Below are positions 37,232 to 50,305 of a stretch of DNA of 64,000 nucleotides, one piece after another. The stretch comes from Pseudomonas fulva NBRC 16637 = DSM 17717. Lineage in GTDB: Bacteria; Pseudomonadota; Gammaproteobacteria; Pseudomonadales; Pseudomonadaceae. Below the pieces are notes generated by a model. That model saw only the letters and a list, made by a program, of their open reading frames with translations, did no database searches and was not told the origin of the DNA. A program made the position numbers and the translations under genes. The stretch is taken from NCBI RefSeq assembly GCF_000730565.1, contig NZ_BBIQ01000005.1, positions 124,001 to 188,000 on the forward strand, written 5' to 3'. Every line of letters begins with the position of its first letter. The first letter of the stretch is position 1.

Positions 37232-37921
37232 ATGCCGTCCATCGCACGCCACGCCTTCCTGCAGGGCGCCATCGCCATCCTGCCGTTGTCGCTTGCTGTC
37301 GCACCCTGGGGCCTGCTGGCCGGGTCCATGGCCATCGCAGCCAACCTCAGCGCCTGGGAAGGCCAAGGGCTCTCGGCGATCGTCTTTGCCGGCGCCGCGC
37401 AACTGGTGGCCATCGGCATGCTCAAAAGCGGTGCCAGCCTGGCCTCCATACTCCTGACGACCTTGTTACTCACTTCACAGCACCTGCTTTACGGGTTGTC
37501 GATGCGCCCAGCGCTCTCCCCTTTGCCATTGCGCTGGCGCCTGGGCCTTGGATTTCTGCTGACCGATGAGTTCTTTGCCTTGACCAGTCGGCACGACCAC
37601 CAGCATTTCAATCGCTGGTATGCCTTGGGCATAGGCTTCACATTCTACGTTGCATGGAATCTGTTCACCTGGGCCGGAATCGTGCTGGGGAAAAGCATTC
37701 CACACCTTGATCAGCTAGGCCTGGACTTCTCAATCGTCGCCACGTTCGTCGCCCTGATCACGCCCCTGGTACGTAATCTGCCTACCCTGGCTTGTGTCGC
37801 CGTTTCACTGGGCGCCTCAGTACTGTTCAGCCACTGGCATTGGGAAACGGCCTTGGTCAGCGCTGGCCTGCTTGGGATGGGCACCGGTTTCGCGTGCCAG
37901 AAGCTTGGGAGGGTTGTGTGA
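37232..37921 (+). CDS. azlC: AzlC-family branched-chain amino acid exporter, large subunit
   Basis: 229-residue membrane protein of the AzlC/YgaZ type. AILPLSLAVAPWGLLAGSMA, FAGAAQLVAIGML and LTTLLLTSQHLLYGLSMRP are family hallmarks. Together with AzlD it exports branched-chain amino acids or analogues. The start is uncertain (ATG 37199, 37220 or 37232; none with a good ribosome site). Its stop overlaps the azlD start in TGATG. Confidence 0.9.
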   Translation: MPSIARHAFLQGAIAILPLSLAVAPWGLLAGSMAIAANLSAWEGQGLSAIVFAGAAQLVAIGMLKSGASLASILLTTLLLTSQHLLYGLSMRPALSPLPLRWRLGLGFLLTDEFFALTSRHDHQHFNRWYALGIGFTFYVAWNLFTWAGIVLGKSIPHLDQLGLDFSIVATFVALITPLVRNLPTLACVAVSLGASVLFSHWHWETALVSAGLLGMGTGFACQKLGRVV

Positions 37922-38235
37922 TGACCTGGCTGCTTATCATCGGCATGGGCGTAGTGGTCTTCCTCAATCGCTATGCTTTTCTCGAACCGCGCTTACCGTT
38001 GCGGCTGAGCGCCAATGCGCGTCAATTTTTGGGTTTTGCGGTGCCGGGCATGCTCACGGCCATCTGCGGGCCTATCATCTTCATGCCGGCGCATACGCTC
38101 AACCTGCAACCGCTGAACCCTTACCTGTTGGGGGCGGTGGTGGCCGCCGCACTGGTGAGGTTGACCCGCAACGTGATGCTGAGCATGCTGTTGAGCATGT
38201 TGATTTTCTTCGTCCTGCGAAGTGTCCTCTCATGA
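37921..38235 (+). CDS. azlD: AzlD-family small exporter subunit
   Basis: 104-residue membrane protein with four hydrophobic segments. VVVFLNRYAFLEPR and ARQFLGFAVPGMLTAI are typical of AzlD/YgaH, the obligate partner of AzlC. Both ends overlap neighbours by 1-4 bases (TGATG with azlC, ATGA with the regulator gene), so the three form one translationally coupled operon. Confidence 0.93.
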   Translation: MTWLLIIGMGVVVFLNRYAFLEPRLPLRLSANARQFLGFAVPGMLTAICGPIIFMPAHTLNLQPLNPYLLGAVVAAALVRLTRNVMLSMLLSMLIFFVLRSVLS

Positions 38236-39066
38236 ACGCCACGACCTGTGAGCAAACGCACCTATGGCAGGCACCGGCGCTGGGCGATGTGGAAATGCTG
38301 CACGCCCGGTATGTGCAACAGCGGTTCGCACCCCATGTGCATGAAGGCTATGTGTTCACGGTCATCGAGTCCGGTGCCCAGCGCTTCTGGCACCGAGGCA
38401 GCGAGCACCTTGCCCCCGTTGGCAGCATGGTCCTGATCAACCCGGACGAACTGCACACCGGTGCCAAGGCCCACGAAGCCGGGTGGCGCTATCGCGGGTT
38501 CTACCCTGAACATGAGCGCGTAAACCGGCGTGCTCGATGAACTGGAACTTGGCCATGCGGGGATGCCGCGCTTTCGCGATAGCGTGATCCACGACCCTGG
38601 CCTTGCCAGCGCCTTCAGCCAACTGCATCAACTGTCCGAGAGCAGCGCCAGCGCACTGCATCAACAAACCGTATGGCGCCAGGCGGTATTGGCGCTGGTT
38701 CAACGCCACGGTCGCCTGGCCGAACTGTCTGCCCCAGGTCAAGAGCCTCGCGCTGTTGTACGTGCCCGGGAGTTGCTGGAAGCCCACTTGGCCGACCCGC
38801 CGTCGCTGGAGTTGCTGGCGGCTGCCGTCAACCTGTCGCCGTTTCACTTCGCACGGGTGTTTCGCCAGGCCACGGGCATGCCCCCTCACGCCTGGCTCAA
38901 ACAGCGACGTCTTGTAAGGGCCAGGGAACTGCTCAAGCAGGGGCAGCCGCCTGCGGCAGTGGCGTTCAGCCTGGGTTTTGCCGATCAGAGCCACTTGAAC
39001 AGGCAGTTCAAGCAAGCCTATGGCATCACCCCGGGGGCCTATCGGTTAGCCTGTTTCGCCGCTTGA
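38232..39066 (+). pseudogene. AraC-family regulator of azlCD, frameshifted by one extra A
   Basis: A 277-residue AraC regulator is split into two frames. Residues 1-97 (cupin sensor: HVHEGYVFTVIESGAQRFW, LINPDELHTG) are read from 38232; the rest, including the AraC double HTH (LELLAAAVNLSPFHFARVF, LGFADQSHLNRQFK), is read from 38530 in another frame. The break is at 38522-38524, where GTAAACC would read GTAACC (Val-Thr-Gly-Val-Leu-Asp) without one A. The downstream part is otherwise intact, so the lesion is recent, a sequencing error, or tolerated. If real, azlCD loses its activator or produces separate domains. Confidence 0.85.
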
Positions 39067-39136
39067 GTGCGTCAACGCGGCGCAGTCGGTTGGCCGTGGC
39101 GCTGCTACACTTAAAAGGCTGAAAGGAGGAGCCGTC

Positions 39137-39364
39137 ATGTCTGAAAGAGAGATCACCACCCTTCTGTCACTGATGAATCAGCGGCAAGCGTGCCTAAGCA
39201 CCGCCTGCAAGGAGATCGCAGACTGGATCGACCGACAGGGCGACCTGCCGGCGGCCGGTAAGATAAGGGCGAGCCTGAAGGCCCTGGAAGCTGACGAAGC
39301 ACGTGTGCGCCGAGCACTGACGTCATTGACGCTGGACAGGCCACTGCCGAAATTTCGCAGTTGA
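39137..39364 (+). CDS. Small conserved hypothetical protein
   Basis: 75-residue soluble, mostly helical protein with an excellent ribosome site (AAAGGAGG nine bases before ATG). Two Cys (QACLSTACKEI) and a charged C-terminal half (ALEADEARVRRALT). I do not recognise a family. Stands alone between the azl operon and the convergent PCuAC gene. Confidence 0.75.
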   Translation: MSEREITTLLSLMNQRQACLSTACKEIADWIDRQGDLPAAGKIRASLKALEADEARVRRALTSLTLDRPLPKFRS

Positions 39365-39398
39365 CCTTGCTGGGGCCGCAAAGCAGCCCCATTGAGTG

Positions 39399-39884
39399 TT
39401 ACGGGTGGTCCATGTGCATATGATCATGCTCACCTGGCGCCTGGGCAGTGAGCGCACGTACCTGAGCTTGCACGGCGACTGACTCGGTAGTGCCATCAGC
39501 GGCTTGCACCGTCAGGGTCAGCGGGACCTGCTGGCCTTCCTTTACCTGATCGTTCAAGCCCATCAACATTACGTGCAAGCCATTGGGGTCCAGGGTGACG
39601 GGCTTGCCGGCCGGCAGCGGAACCGCCTTGACCTCACGCATGCCCATGACGTCCCCGTTCATGGTCATTTCATGTACTTGGACGGTCTTGGCCACAGGCG
39701 AGGCGACACTGACCAGCTTGCTGTCGCCACTGGCGGTAATGGTCATGAATGCGCCGGTCGACTGCTGGTGAGGCACGCTGGCGCGCACCCACGCTTCGCT
39801 GACGGTGGTCTGGGCCAGTACCGGCCCAGTGATGCCCAGCAGGACCAAGGCCGCCAGGCCGCGCTTAACGGATTGCAATGACAT
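39399..39884 (-). CDS. Periplasmic copper chaperone PCu(A)C
   Basis: 161-residue exported copper(I) chaperone. Signal peptide to about residue 24 (LLGITGPVLA-Q). The DR1885-type metal site is present: HEMTMNGDVMGMREV and, about 20 residues later, GLHVMLMGL. A His-rich tail (EHDHMHMDHP) is an additional likely Cu ligand. It follows the SCO gene immediately (one base overlap region at 39884/39885), forming a copper-delivery pair for cytochrome oxidase CuA. Confidence 0.92.
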   Translation of the reverse strand: MSLQSVKRGLAALVLLGITGPVLAQTTVSEAWVRASVPHQQSTGAFMTITASGDSKLVSVASPVAKTVQVHEMTMNGDVMGMREVKAVPLPAGKPVTLDPNGLHVMLMGLNDQVKEGQQVPLTLTVQAADGTTESVAVQAQVRALTAQAPGEHDHMHMDHP

Positions 39885-40493
39885 TCAGCAGATCTCCATC
39901 AGGGTAACCAGGTCTTCGGCACATTCCTTGGCTGTCAGGGAATGCCCGAGGCTCAGCCGCAGGGTGCCACGGGTGTCGTAGACGTAGCTGGTGGACGAAT
40001 GGGAAATGGTATAGGTGTCGCCGGCCGGGACCTTTTCGTAGAACACCTTGAACTCCCTGGCCACGGCGTCGATTTCTTCAGGCGTGCCGGTAAGCGCGGT
40101 GAAGGTCGGGTCGAACGCCTTGACGTAGGCATCGAGCACTTCCGGCGTATCGCGCTCTGGATCGAGCGTGATGAATACCACCTGGAACAGATCACGGTCA
40201 CGGCCGCGCAGCAGTTTGCGAATTTGAGCAGCTCGCGCCAGGGTGGTCGGACAGATGGCCGGGCACTGGGTGAAGCCGAAGAAGACCATCGGCATGCTGC
40301 CATAGAAGCTTGACAGGGTACGGACGTTGCCTTGTGGATCCCGCAGCGAGAACTTTCGCCCAAGGATTTCATTGCTCATGTTCTTGCCGTACTTGAACTC
40401 AAGCCCACGCGCCGGACTGCAACCTGCCAGCAGGCCAAGTCCAAGAACGCCCATGCCGGCGACGACTGAACGCCGGGTCAGAAGATCATTCAT
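39885..40493 (-). CDS. SCO1/SenC-family copper protein
   Basis: 202-residue thioredoxin-fold copper chaperone for cytochrome c oxidase assembly. An N-terminal signal has a twin-arginine-like start (LLTRRSVVAG) and lipobox LLAGC, so it is probably a lipoprotein. The CuA-donor motif CPAIC (GFTQCPAICPTTLA) and the distal His (YTISHSSTSYVYD) are intact. AAGGA eight bases before ATG 40493 fixes the start against the open frame to 40556. First gene of the pair with PCuAC. Confidence 0.93.
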   Translation of the reverse strand: MNDLLTRRSVVAGMGVLGLGLLAGCSPARGLEFKYGKNMSNEILGRKFSLRDPQGNVRTLSSFYGSMPMVFFGFTQCPAICPTTLARAAQIRKLLRGRDRDLFQVVFITLDPERDTPEVLDAYVKAFDPTFTALTGTPEEIDAVAREFKVFYEKVPAGDTYTISHSSTSYVYDTRGTLRLSLGHSLTAKECAEDLVTLMEIC

Positions 40494-40744
40494 GAAACCA
40501 TCCTTTACAGGGAAGGTGCCGACCCTCGGGACGGGCCGGCCAGAAAACCGGCGCATTCTGGCATGCCCCCCATGTCCCTTCTACCCACCGGCGGCGATTA
40601 CCTCTCCAGGCCGCTGAATACAGGCAGCGGCCAATTGTCGCAGAGGTTGCAAACGTAACAGTTTGTTGCTAGCGCAAAGCGGCACGTCGGCTTACAGGGC
40701 CCACGCCAAGTCCGATTCCAGCTCGGCGCAACCCGGAAGCCCTA

Positions 40745-41338
<594 letters not shown>

Positions 41339-41387
41339 TCACAGACTTGCGCGTCAGTGTACGCCAACGCAGCCCTCTAACAAAGTC

Positions 41388-42422
41388 CTAGTATTTGACT
41401 CGGGAAAGCACATACGGCTGCGCCTGCGCGCTCGGTGCCTGCATCCAGGCCTGCATGCAGCGGTACAGCCCGCGCTCGATCCACTGGTAACTGAGCCACG
41501 ACAGGGTGGCGATGCAAGGCACGCAGAGGGCGAATGTCAGGTACGGGTCCAGCCCCAGTTGCTGACTGGCAAACCAGCCCAGGTGCAGGACCAGCACATG
41601 GATCAGGTACACCGAATACGAGCAGTCGCCCAGCGCCTTGAGGATGCGATTACCCTTGAACAGTGGCTCCATGGCGATGAAGGCGAGGACAACCATTGCA
41701 CTTGGCAGGCCCCAATGCAGCAGCCTTTGGGACGCGTCGAGCTGATAGATGGCCAACGCGGCTACGGCCAGGAGCCCCATCGGGACCCAAATACCCTGAC
41801 GGACCAGGCCACGGCGGTAAAGCACACCTATACCAATGCCCAGCAGAAACTCATAGACGATGTCGTTGTTGTAGAAGTGACTGACCACGCCCAGGCGCCC
41901 CAGGATTTCACTCACCCCTACCAACAGGCCGGCGACCACCAGTAAATGCAGGCGCCGGCTTACGAGAAACGCCATCCCGAACAGCAGGTAGAACATCATC
42001 TCGAAGTTCAGGGTCCAGCCAACGTTCAAGGTAGGGTACATACCGTAACCACCTGGGTTTTCTGCTGGTATGAAAAAGAGTGAACGCAGCAGGTGTTGCC
42101 AGGTGAATACCTGATGCGGCATCCATTGACTGAAGGCGAGCAGCATCAAGGCCATCAACGCCGAGTAGAACCAGTAGGCTGGCACGATACGCAGCACGCG
42201 GTTGAGCACAAACTGATGCGGGACAACCTGCTTGTCGCAGGTCGAAAGGTAGATGACCAACCCACTGATGACGAAGAAGATATCCACGCCCACCGCACCC
42301 CGGTCAGTGAACAATTGGCCGACGGGGCCGGAGGCGTGAAAGTCGAAGAAAACCTGCATGAAGTGGTGGCAGACGACCACCCAGGCGGCGAAAGCACGAA
42401 GTGCCTGAAGCGAATACAGCAT
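41388..42422 (-). CDS. Acyltransferase 3 family membrane protein
   Basis: 344-residue membrane acyltransferase with about ten hydrophobic segments. Family features: LQALRAFAAWVVVCHHF at the N-terminus (catalytic His region), GVDIFFVISGLVIYLS, and NRVLRIVPAYWFYSAL. Such proteins O-acylate surface polysaccharide or other envelope molecules; the substrate here is unknown. Separated from cti by two hairpins. Confidence 0.9.
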   Translation of the reverse strand: MLYSLQALRAFAAWVVVCHHFMQVFFDFHASGPVGQLFTDRGAVGVDIFFVISGLVIYLSTCDKQVVPHQFVLNRVLRIVPAYWFYSALMALMLLAFSQWMPHQVFTWQHLLRSLFFIPAENPGGYGMYPTLNVGWTLNFEMMFYLLFGMAFLVSRRLHLLVVAGLLVGVSEILGRLGVVSHFYNNDIVYEFLLGIGIGVLYRRGLVRQGIWVPMGLLAVAALAIYQLDASQRLLHWGLPSAMVVLAFIAMEPLFKGNRILKALGDCSYSVYLIHVLVLHLGWFASQQLGLDPYLTFALCVPCIATLSWLSYQWIERGLYRCMQAWMQAPSAQAQPYVLSRVKY

Positions 42423-42438
42423 GAAGTACCCTGCGTTT

Positions 42439-42460
42439 GCCGGTGCATTCAGGCACCGGC
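42439..42460. terminator. Hairpin upstream of the acyltransferase gene
   Basis: Perfect 8-bp stem GCCGGTGC / GCACCGGC with a 6-base loop, between cti and the acyltransferase gene. No U-tract; possibly a terminator or leader structure. Confidence 0.35.
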
Positions 42461-42504
42461 TGCAGCGCAGCTGCCGGTGCCACTCATGGGTTGGGACCGC
42501 AGGA

Positions 42505-42527
42505 GGGCGCGAAAGGTCAGCGCGCCC
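42505..42527 (-). terminator. Candidate terminator of cti
   Basis: 7-bp stem GGGCGCG / CGCGCCC, 9-base loop, three bases after the cti stop on the minus strand. GC-rich but without a U-run, so only weakly supported. Confidence 0.35.
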
Positions 42528-42530
42528 CGA

Positions 42531-44831
42531 TCAGAGGTTTTCGTAGCGATTCATGTCCAGCACGCCCGTTTCCACGGGGTCGGTTTCCTGAATGAACGCG
42601 CTCAGGTCATGGAAGTAACGCCAGAATTGCGGATGGGTACGGCGTATGCCCCACCGCTCTACGATGCGCTCGAAACGAGCGGTATCATCCTTGGCCTGAC
42701 TCATCAGATCGACGAAAACCGGTACTTCGGCGGCTGGCACGTTGAACATGAAGTTGGGGTAGCTGGTCATGACCCCGGGCTGCAAGGTCAGGGTATCGAG
42801 GCCTGGCTGGTAACGATAAGCCTCGCCCAGCAGGAATGCCACGTTGCTGTGCGCCCGGTTGCGCATCAAGGTGTAGACCTGCCGCTGCCCACCCTGCCCT
42901 TCGATGCGCAGCAGTGTCGCCTCAGGCAACTGATTGATCACTTTCAACCCGGCTGCAGGACGCGAGACCAGCCGGCTGAGCGACTGCTCTGCGTTGCGAA
43001 ACTCTTCACTCATCTGCGGGCGCGAGCAATACGCCCCCTGGCAGCGGTTGATCGGATCGGGTGAGGCATTGATGCTGGCGGTACGCGCGATCAACTGCAT
43101 ACCGAAATCGCGCTTGGGATCGCGTGGGCTCAAGGCAAGGCCGCTCGGCGTATCGGCGTCGATGTTTTCATAGTCGAGCCACATCTTTATCTTGCCGCTG
43201 TCCTGATACCAGTCGCTCAGGATGTCTTGGCGCGCCTCAGCCGGCATCAGGCGCAGGAAATTGACCTCGGCGCCGTTGCGGATCAGGTCGAAGTACAGGC
43301 GCGTCTGCAACTGGTGCGACAGGTTGCCGAAGACGTCGAAGTTGACCGCCAGCTGGTAGTAGGTGCGCTCCAGCAAGGGGTAGTCGAACAACCACATCGT
43401 CAGGGGTACGTCCCCTACCAGGCCCTTGGTCACTGTCGCGCTGTCGAAGTGACGGAAGATGCTCAGCAACGCGTTGTCGTTGCCCGTCCACAATGTCGAC
43501 CAGCCCGGGGCCGGCATATCGGCGTAGGCCTCACGGCGCAGTTTCTCGTACTCGTTGCGCTTGTCGCGATAGGCGCGCCACAACGCAAGCACACTGCCCA
43601 CGTCATCGTTCTGACCTGGCATGGCGAGCAAGGGCGTGGCCTTGCCACGGTAACGGGCATCGGTGACGTAGCGATCGAAAGCCGGCTCCTGGAACAGCGC
43701 CCAGAAGTTGTCGCGGATCACGTCCGTGGCAATCTGCCCACGGCAGACCGGTCCGCGTATGAAGGTGCGCACGAAGTACTCGGCGTTGTCGAGCATGAAC
43801 TGGTAGCGCGCCACCGCCGGGATCGCCTCGAACGTTTCGAAGGGATTGGCGCGGTGCCGAGGGCCGTAGCCTGGCAGCGTGGTCACCTGCCAATCGCCGG
43901 CGTAGAAGAGCTGCTTGACCCGCTTGAGTTTTTGCGGCCCGAGGGGGTAAGTGATGTGAGTCTTGTGCACGATCACACCCTGCACGGGAATCAGGCGATA
44001 GAAGAACGCTGTGCCGGGCGGATCATTGGGCCTGCGCGTGGCAATGATGTCGGCAGGCTGCCCGCTGGGCGTGCGCGAGCGTACCCATTGGAAAAAGTGC
44101 CCCTGCTCACCCCCGGTAAAATGAATGTGGGCCAGGAACAGGTGCTCGTACAGCCAGCGCCCCACCAGTGCTTCTGAAGCCCCTGGACGATTGAGCAGCG
44201 CTTCCCATTCGGCGATCTGACGGGCTTCGCTGGCACTGGGCTTGATCGCCTGGTACTCGACGGGCGCACCCGCCGCCAGCCAGCCACGCAGTGTCGCGTA
44301 TTCCTGGTCGGTCAGGCCGGTCACGGCCAGCGGCATGCCCTCCTTGGGATGCACACCGGCATAAGCATCGAACTCATGGGGCAACGGGCACATGTTGTTG
44401 CGGTTCAGGCCAAGTGCAATCTCATCCGGTACCTTGGCATTTGGGGTGAGCGGCGTCTTGTGCCCCAGTTCGAGCATGCGTGCCATCAGCGCGGCCTGGC
44501 CGCTTTGATTGTCGAGCACCGAATAGAAGCCTTTCTTGCGCCACTCGGCCTCGCTATGGGCGTCATAGAACAATCGCGTGGGCGCTACGGCCTTGCTGCG
44601 CTCGCCCTGATAGACGGGCACCTTGCTGGCACCGCGCACGGCACCTTCGGCGCCCTCGAGCTTGAGCTGGCAGGCGGCGTCGTTGCAGGCGTGGCAGGCG
44701 ACGCACTTCTCGGTGAAGATCGGCTGGACATCGCGGGTATAGGAAATGGTTGGAGCTGGTTGAAGACCTTGCCCGAGCACCGCGCCACTGATCAACAGGG
44801 CAGTGAGGCCGGCAAGCATACGATGCACCAT
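42531..44831 (-). CDS. cti: Periplasmic fatty acid cis/trans isomerase
   Basis: 766-residue cytochrome-c-type isomerase that converts cis to trans unsaturated membrane acyl chains without releasing them, a fast Pseudomonas/Vibrio response to solvents and heat. A signal peptide (LTALLISGAVLG-Q) is followed by the haem-binding CVACH near 45. Long conserved regions GRWLYEHLFLAHIHF and ITYPLGPQKLKRVK agree with Cti. ATG 44831 gives the usual length; the longer frame to 44861 does not. Divergent from metH. Known Cti is made constitutively and activated by substrate access. Confidence 0.95.
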   Translation of the reverse strand: MVHRMLAGLTALLISGAVLGQGLQPAPTISYTRDVQPIFTEKCVACHACNDAACQLKLEGAEGAVRGASKVPVYQGERSKAVAPTRLFYDAHSEAEWRKKGFYSVLDNQSGQAALMARMLELGHKTPLTPNAKVPDEIALGLNRNNMCPLPHEFDAYAGVHPKEGMPLAVTGLTDQEYATLRGWLAAGAPVEYQAIKPSASEARQIAEWEALLNRPGASEALVGRWLYEHLFLAHIHFTGGEQGHFFQWVRSRTPSGQPADIIATRRPNDPPGTAFFYRLIPVQGVIVHKTHITYPLGPQKLKRVKQLFYAGDWQVTTLPGYGPRHRANPFETFEAIPAVARYQFMLDNAEYFVRTFIRGPVCRGQIATDVIRDNFWALFQEPAFDRYVTDARYRGKATPLLAMPGQNDDVGSVLALWRAYRDKRNEYEKLRREAYADMPAPGWSTLWTGNDNALLSIFRHFDSATVTKGLVGDVPLTMWLFDYPLLERTYYQLAVNFDVFGNLSHQLQTRLYFDLIRNGAEVNFLRLMPAEARQDILSDWYQDSGKIKMWLDYENIDADTPSGLALSPRDPKRDFGMQLIARTASINASPDPINRCQGAYCSRPQMSEEFRNAEQSLSRLVSRPAAGLKVINQLPEATLLRIEGQGGQRQVYTLMRNRAHSNVAFLLGEAYRYQPGLDTLTLQPGVMTSYPNFMFNVPAAEVPVFVDLMSQAKDDTARFERIVERWGIRRTHPQFWRYFHDLSAFIQETDPVETGVLDMNRYENL

Positions 44832-44917
44832 GTGCGGGATGTCCTGATTATGTGCAGCCAAGGCAATGAAAAATTGGCAATGCTTGTATTAATAGCTGGG
44901 ATGAAGGGTTGGCAACA

Positions 44918-44930
44918 TGAACATATTTCA
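44918..44930. promoter_or_regulatory. MetR-type operator upstream of metH
   Basis: TGAA-N5-TTCA, an exact match to the MetR consensus, about 85 bases before the metH start and 40 bases upstream of a TATGAT -10-like box. The position suits activation of metH by MetR. Confidence 0.7.
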
Positions 44931-44969
44931 TGAAAACCGGGCACACCCCTAAAAACCGTGCAGCTTTGT

Positions 44970-44975
44970 TATGAT
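44970..44975 (+). promoter_or_regulatory. Probable -10 box of metH
   Basis: TATGAT, 38 bases before the metH ATG. No good -35 box 17 bases upstream, as expected for an activator-dependent promoter working with the MetR site. Confidence 0.45.
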
Positions 44976-45013
44976 TCAGCACTTTCTGATTTCCGCCCGA
45001 CCAGGTAGTTCAT

Positions 45014-48721
<3,708 letters not shown>

Positions 48722-48737
48722 GGCTTAACTGGGTCCG

Positions 48738-48766
48738 TCCAGCTGTTCCCGAGAGGGGCAGCTGGA
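48738..48766 (+). terminator. metH terminator candidate
   Basis: Interrupted stem TCCAGCTG…CAGCTGGA with an inner CCC/GGG pairing and a 4-base loop, 17 bases after the metH stop. The tail is A-rich (AAATA) rather than U-rich, so termination may be bidirectional or weak. Confidence 0.5.
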
Positions 48767-48812
48767 AATACGGCGCGTGGGTGCCACTGCGCCGTGTAAT
48801 CGGTAAGCAGGA

Positions 48813-48926
48813 TTACGGGTGAGTGCCCCAATACACCGCCGTGATGACGACCAGCGCGACCAGGCACAGGATTGCCCAGGTATCGACGCTATGGCCGGGC
48901 TTGCGCAACTTCGTTGGGTTGGTCAT
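48813..48926 (-). CDS. 37-residue single-pass membrane protein
   Basis: Short gene found by eye. AGAGGC lies seven bases before ATG 48926. The 37 residues consist of a basic N-terminus (MTNPTKLRKPGHSVD) and one hydrophobic helix (WAILCLVALVVITAVYW), ending GTHP. This layout, positive-inside then a single TM, is typical of small regulatory or subunit membrane proteins. Nothing overlaps it. Family and partner unknown. Confidence 0.65.
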   Translation of the reverse strand: MTNPTKLRKPGHSVDTWAILCLVALVVITAVYWGTHP

Positions 48927-49011
48927 GGCATTGCCTCTTCTAGTGATTATGGGAATGCACCGCACAATCGGCAGTTAAGACCAGCAAAGACCTTTGCTCA
49001 AGCAGGGTTTC

Positions 49012-50094
49012 TCAGTATTCGACCGGTGACGTGAGAAACGGATACTGATAGCCAGCCGTGCGCCCTATGGCGCTGTACGCTTTGAAGTCCACGCCGTAGT
49101 CGGCCAGCTCCAGTCGTTTGAGCCATTGCCCGGCCTTGGCCTGGTCGATGCTCTGCAACACAGGCAGGCTGTAGTCGCGCAGGCCATCGCGGCCAAACGG
49201 CAGGCCGTGGGCATCGTCATTGAGCATGACCATGGCCCAGCCCCCAAGGCTGAAATGCCCGCCCATCAGGACACTCAAGCGTCCGTCCAGACGCGCACGC
49301 AATGCCTCACCCGAGCTGTTCACCGCACTGAACATCACATCCTTGCCTGGCTTGAGCCCCGCCTCCTCGAACGCCTGCATGGCCCCAAAGGCCATCTCGT
49401 CATTGGCCGACCATACAAGCCGTGTTTGCGGGTAACGTTCGAGCAGAAACCGCGCCTGCTCGTAGGCGCGCTGCCGGCTCCACCCGCCGTATACCACCTG
49501 GCGCAAGCGCACCTGGGGGAAGTCGGCCAAGGCGCGGCGCATGCCGTCTTCCCGGCGCTGCGAGGCAGGCGTAGTTTTCACGCCTGAAAACGCGACCAGA
49601 TCCACTGGACCGCTTGCGGCAGGCAATTGCGCGATCATCTCGCGCAACATCTGGAACCCGGCTTGTTCGTCATTGGTGGTCAGAGACCCCAACGGCTGAG
49701 CGAATTTGTCAGGTCGGGCGCTCACAGCCCGTGCCTGGCTGGGCGTCAAGCCGTTGTTGACCAGCAGCAGCTTGACCCCCGCCCCTTGCGAGAGGCGCAT
49801 GATCTCGGGGGCGATGTACTGTTCGTTCACCAGTACCAGGTAATCTGGTCGCCTGGGCCCATCGAGGGCCGCCCGGGCCTGACTCAGGGCGAGATCGGTC
49901 CGGCGCTCGCCATATTCCACACGCAAGTCCATGCCCAGTTCATCGGCAGCGGACTGCATGAATCGGCTGTAGCTGGCCCAGAACGTCTCGCCCGGCGAGC
50001 CCGGGTTGAGGAAAACCACCGACACCGGCTGCGCACCTGCGGTCAATGGCAGGGCGAAGCACAGGCATAGGCAGTGGCACAGGGCCTTGAGCAT
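49012..50094 (-). CDS. Orphan periplasmic sugar-type binding protein
   Basis: 360-residue type I periplasmic binding protein. Signal peptide to about residue 22 (LCFALPLTAGA-Q). VVFLNPGSPGETFWASYSRFM opens the first lobe; LVWSANDEMAFGAMQAFEEAG and VNSSGEALRARLDG belong to the hinge/second lobe as in ABC sugar-binding proteins. No permease or ATPase adjoins, so it may serve a chemoreceptor, a histidine kinase or a distant transporter. ATG 50094 chosen over the open frame to 50133 because it starts the signal peptide. Confidence 0.85.
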   Translation of the reverse strand: MLKALCHCLCLCFALPLTAGAQPVSVVFLNPGSPGETFWASYSRFMQSAADELGMDLRVEYGERRTDLALSQARAALDGPRRPDYLVLVNEQYIAPEIMRLSQGAGVKLLLVNNGLTPSQARAVSARPDKFAQPLGSLTTNDEQAGFQMLREMIAQLPAASGPVDLVAFSGVKTTPASQRREDGMRRALADFPQVRLRQVVYGGWSRQRAYEQARFLLERYPQTRLVWSANDEMAFGAMQAFEEAGLKPGKDVMFSAVNSSGEALRARLDGRLSVLMGGHFSLGGWAMVMLNDDAHGLPFGRDGLRDYSLPVLQSIDQAKAGQWLKRLELADYGVDFKAYSAIGRTAGYQYPFLTSPVEY

Positions 50095-50210
50095 AGGCTG
50101 AGGTCTCTGAAGCAAACCCAGGATTATACCCACCGGGTCAGGACAAGCGCATAAATGGCAGTCAGTCTCACATAGTTCGTTTGGTTCTTTTCATATGCAA
50201 AAACATCACT

Positions 50211-50238
50211 TTTGCGCATAAATACAACCTGCTATGGT
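50211..50238 (+). promoter_or_regulatory. Possible cysI promoter
   Basis: TTTGCG, 16 bases, TATGGT, about 68 bases before the cysI start and just after an AT-rich stretch (50180-50225) that could hold a CysB site. A 5-bp hairpin (CTCCG-aac-CGGAG, 50246-50258) lies in the leader. Confidence 0.4.
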
Positions 50239-50305
50239 GCCCCGGCTCCGAACCGGAGTGCGCGGCCGTGCGCGCGAATAGCTGCATGCCTGAGACAGGA
50301 CTTTT

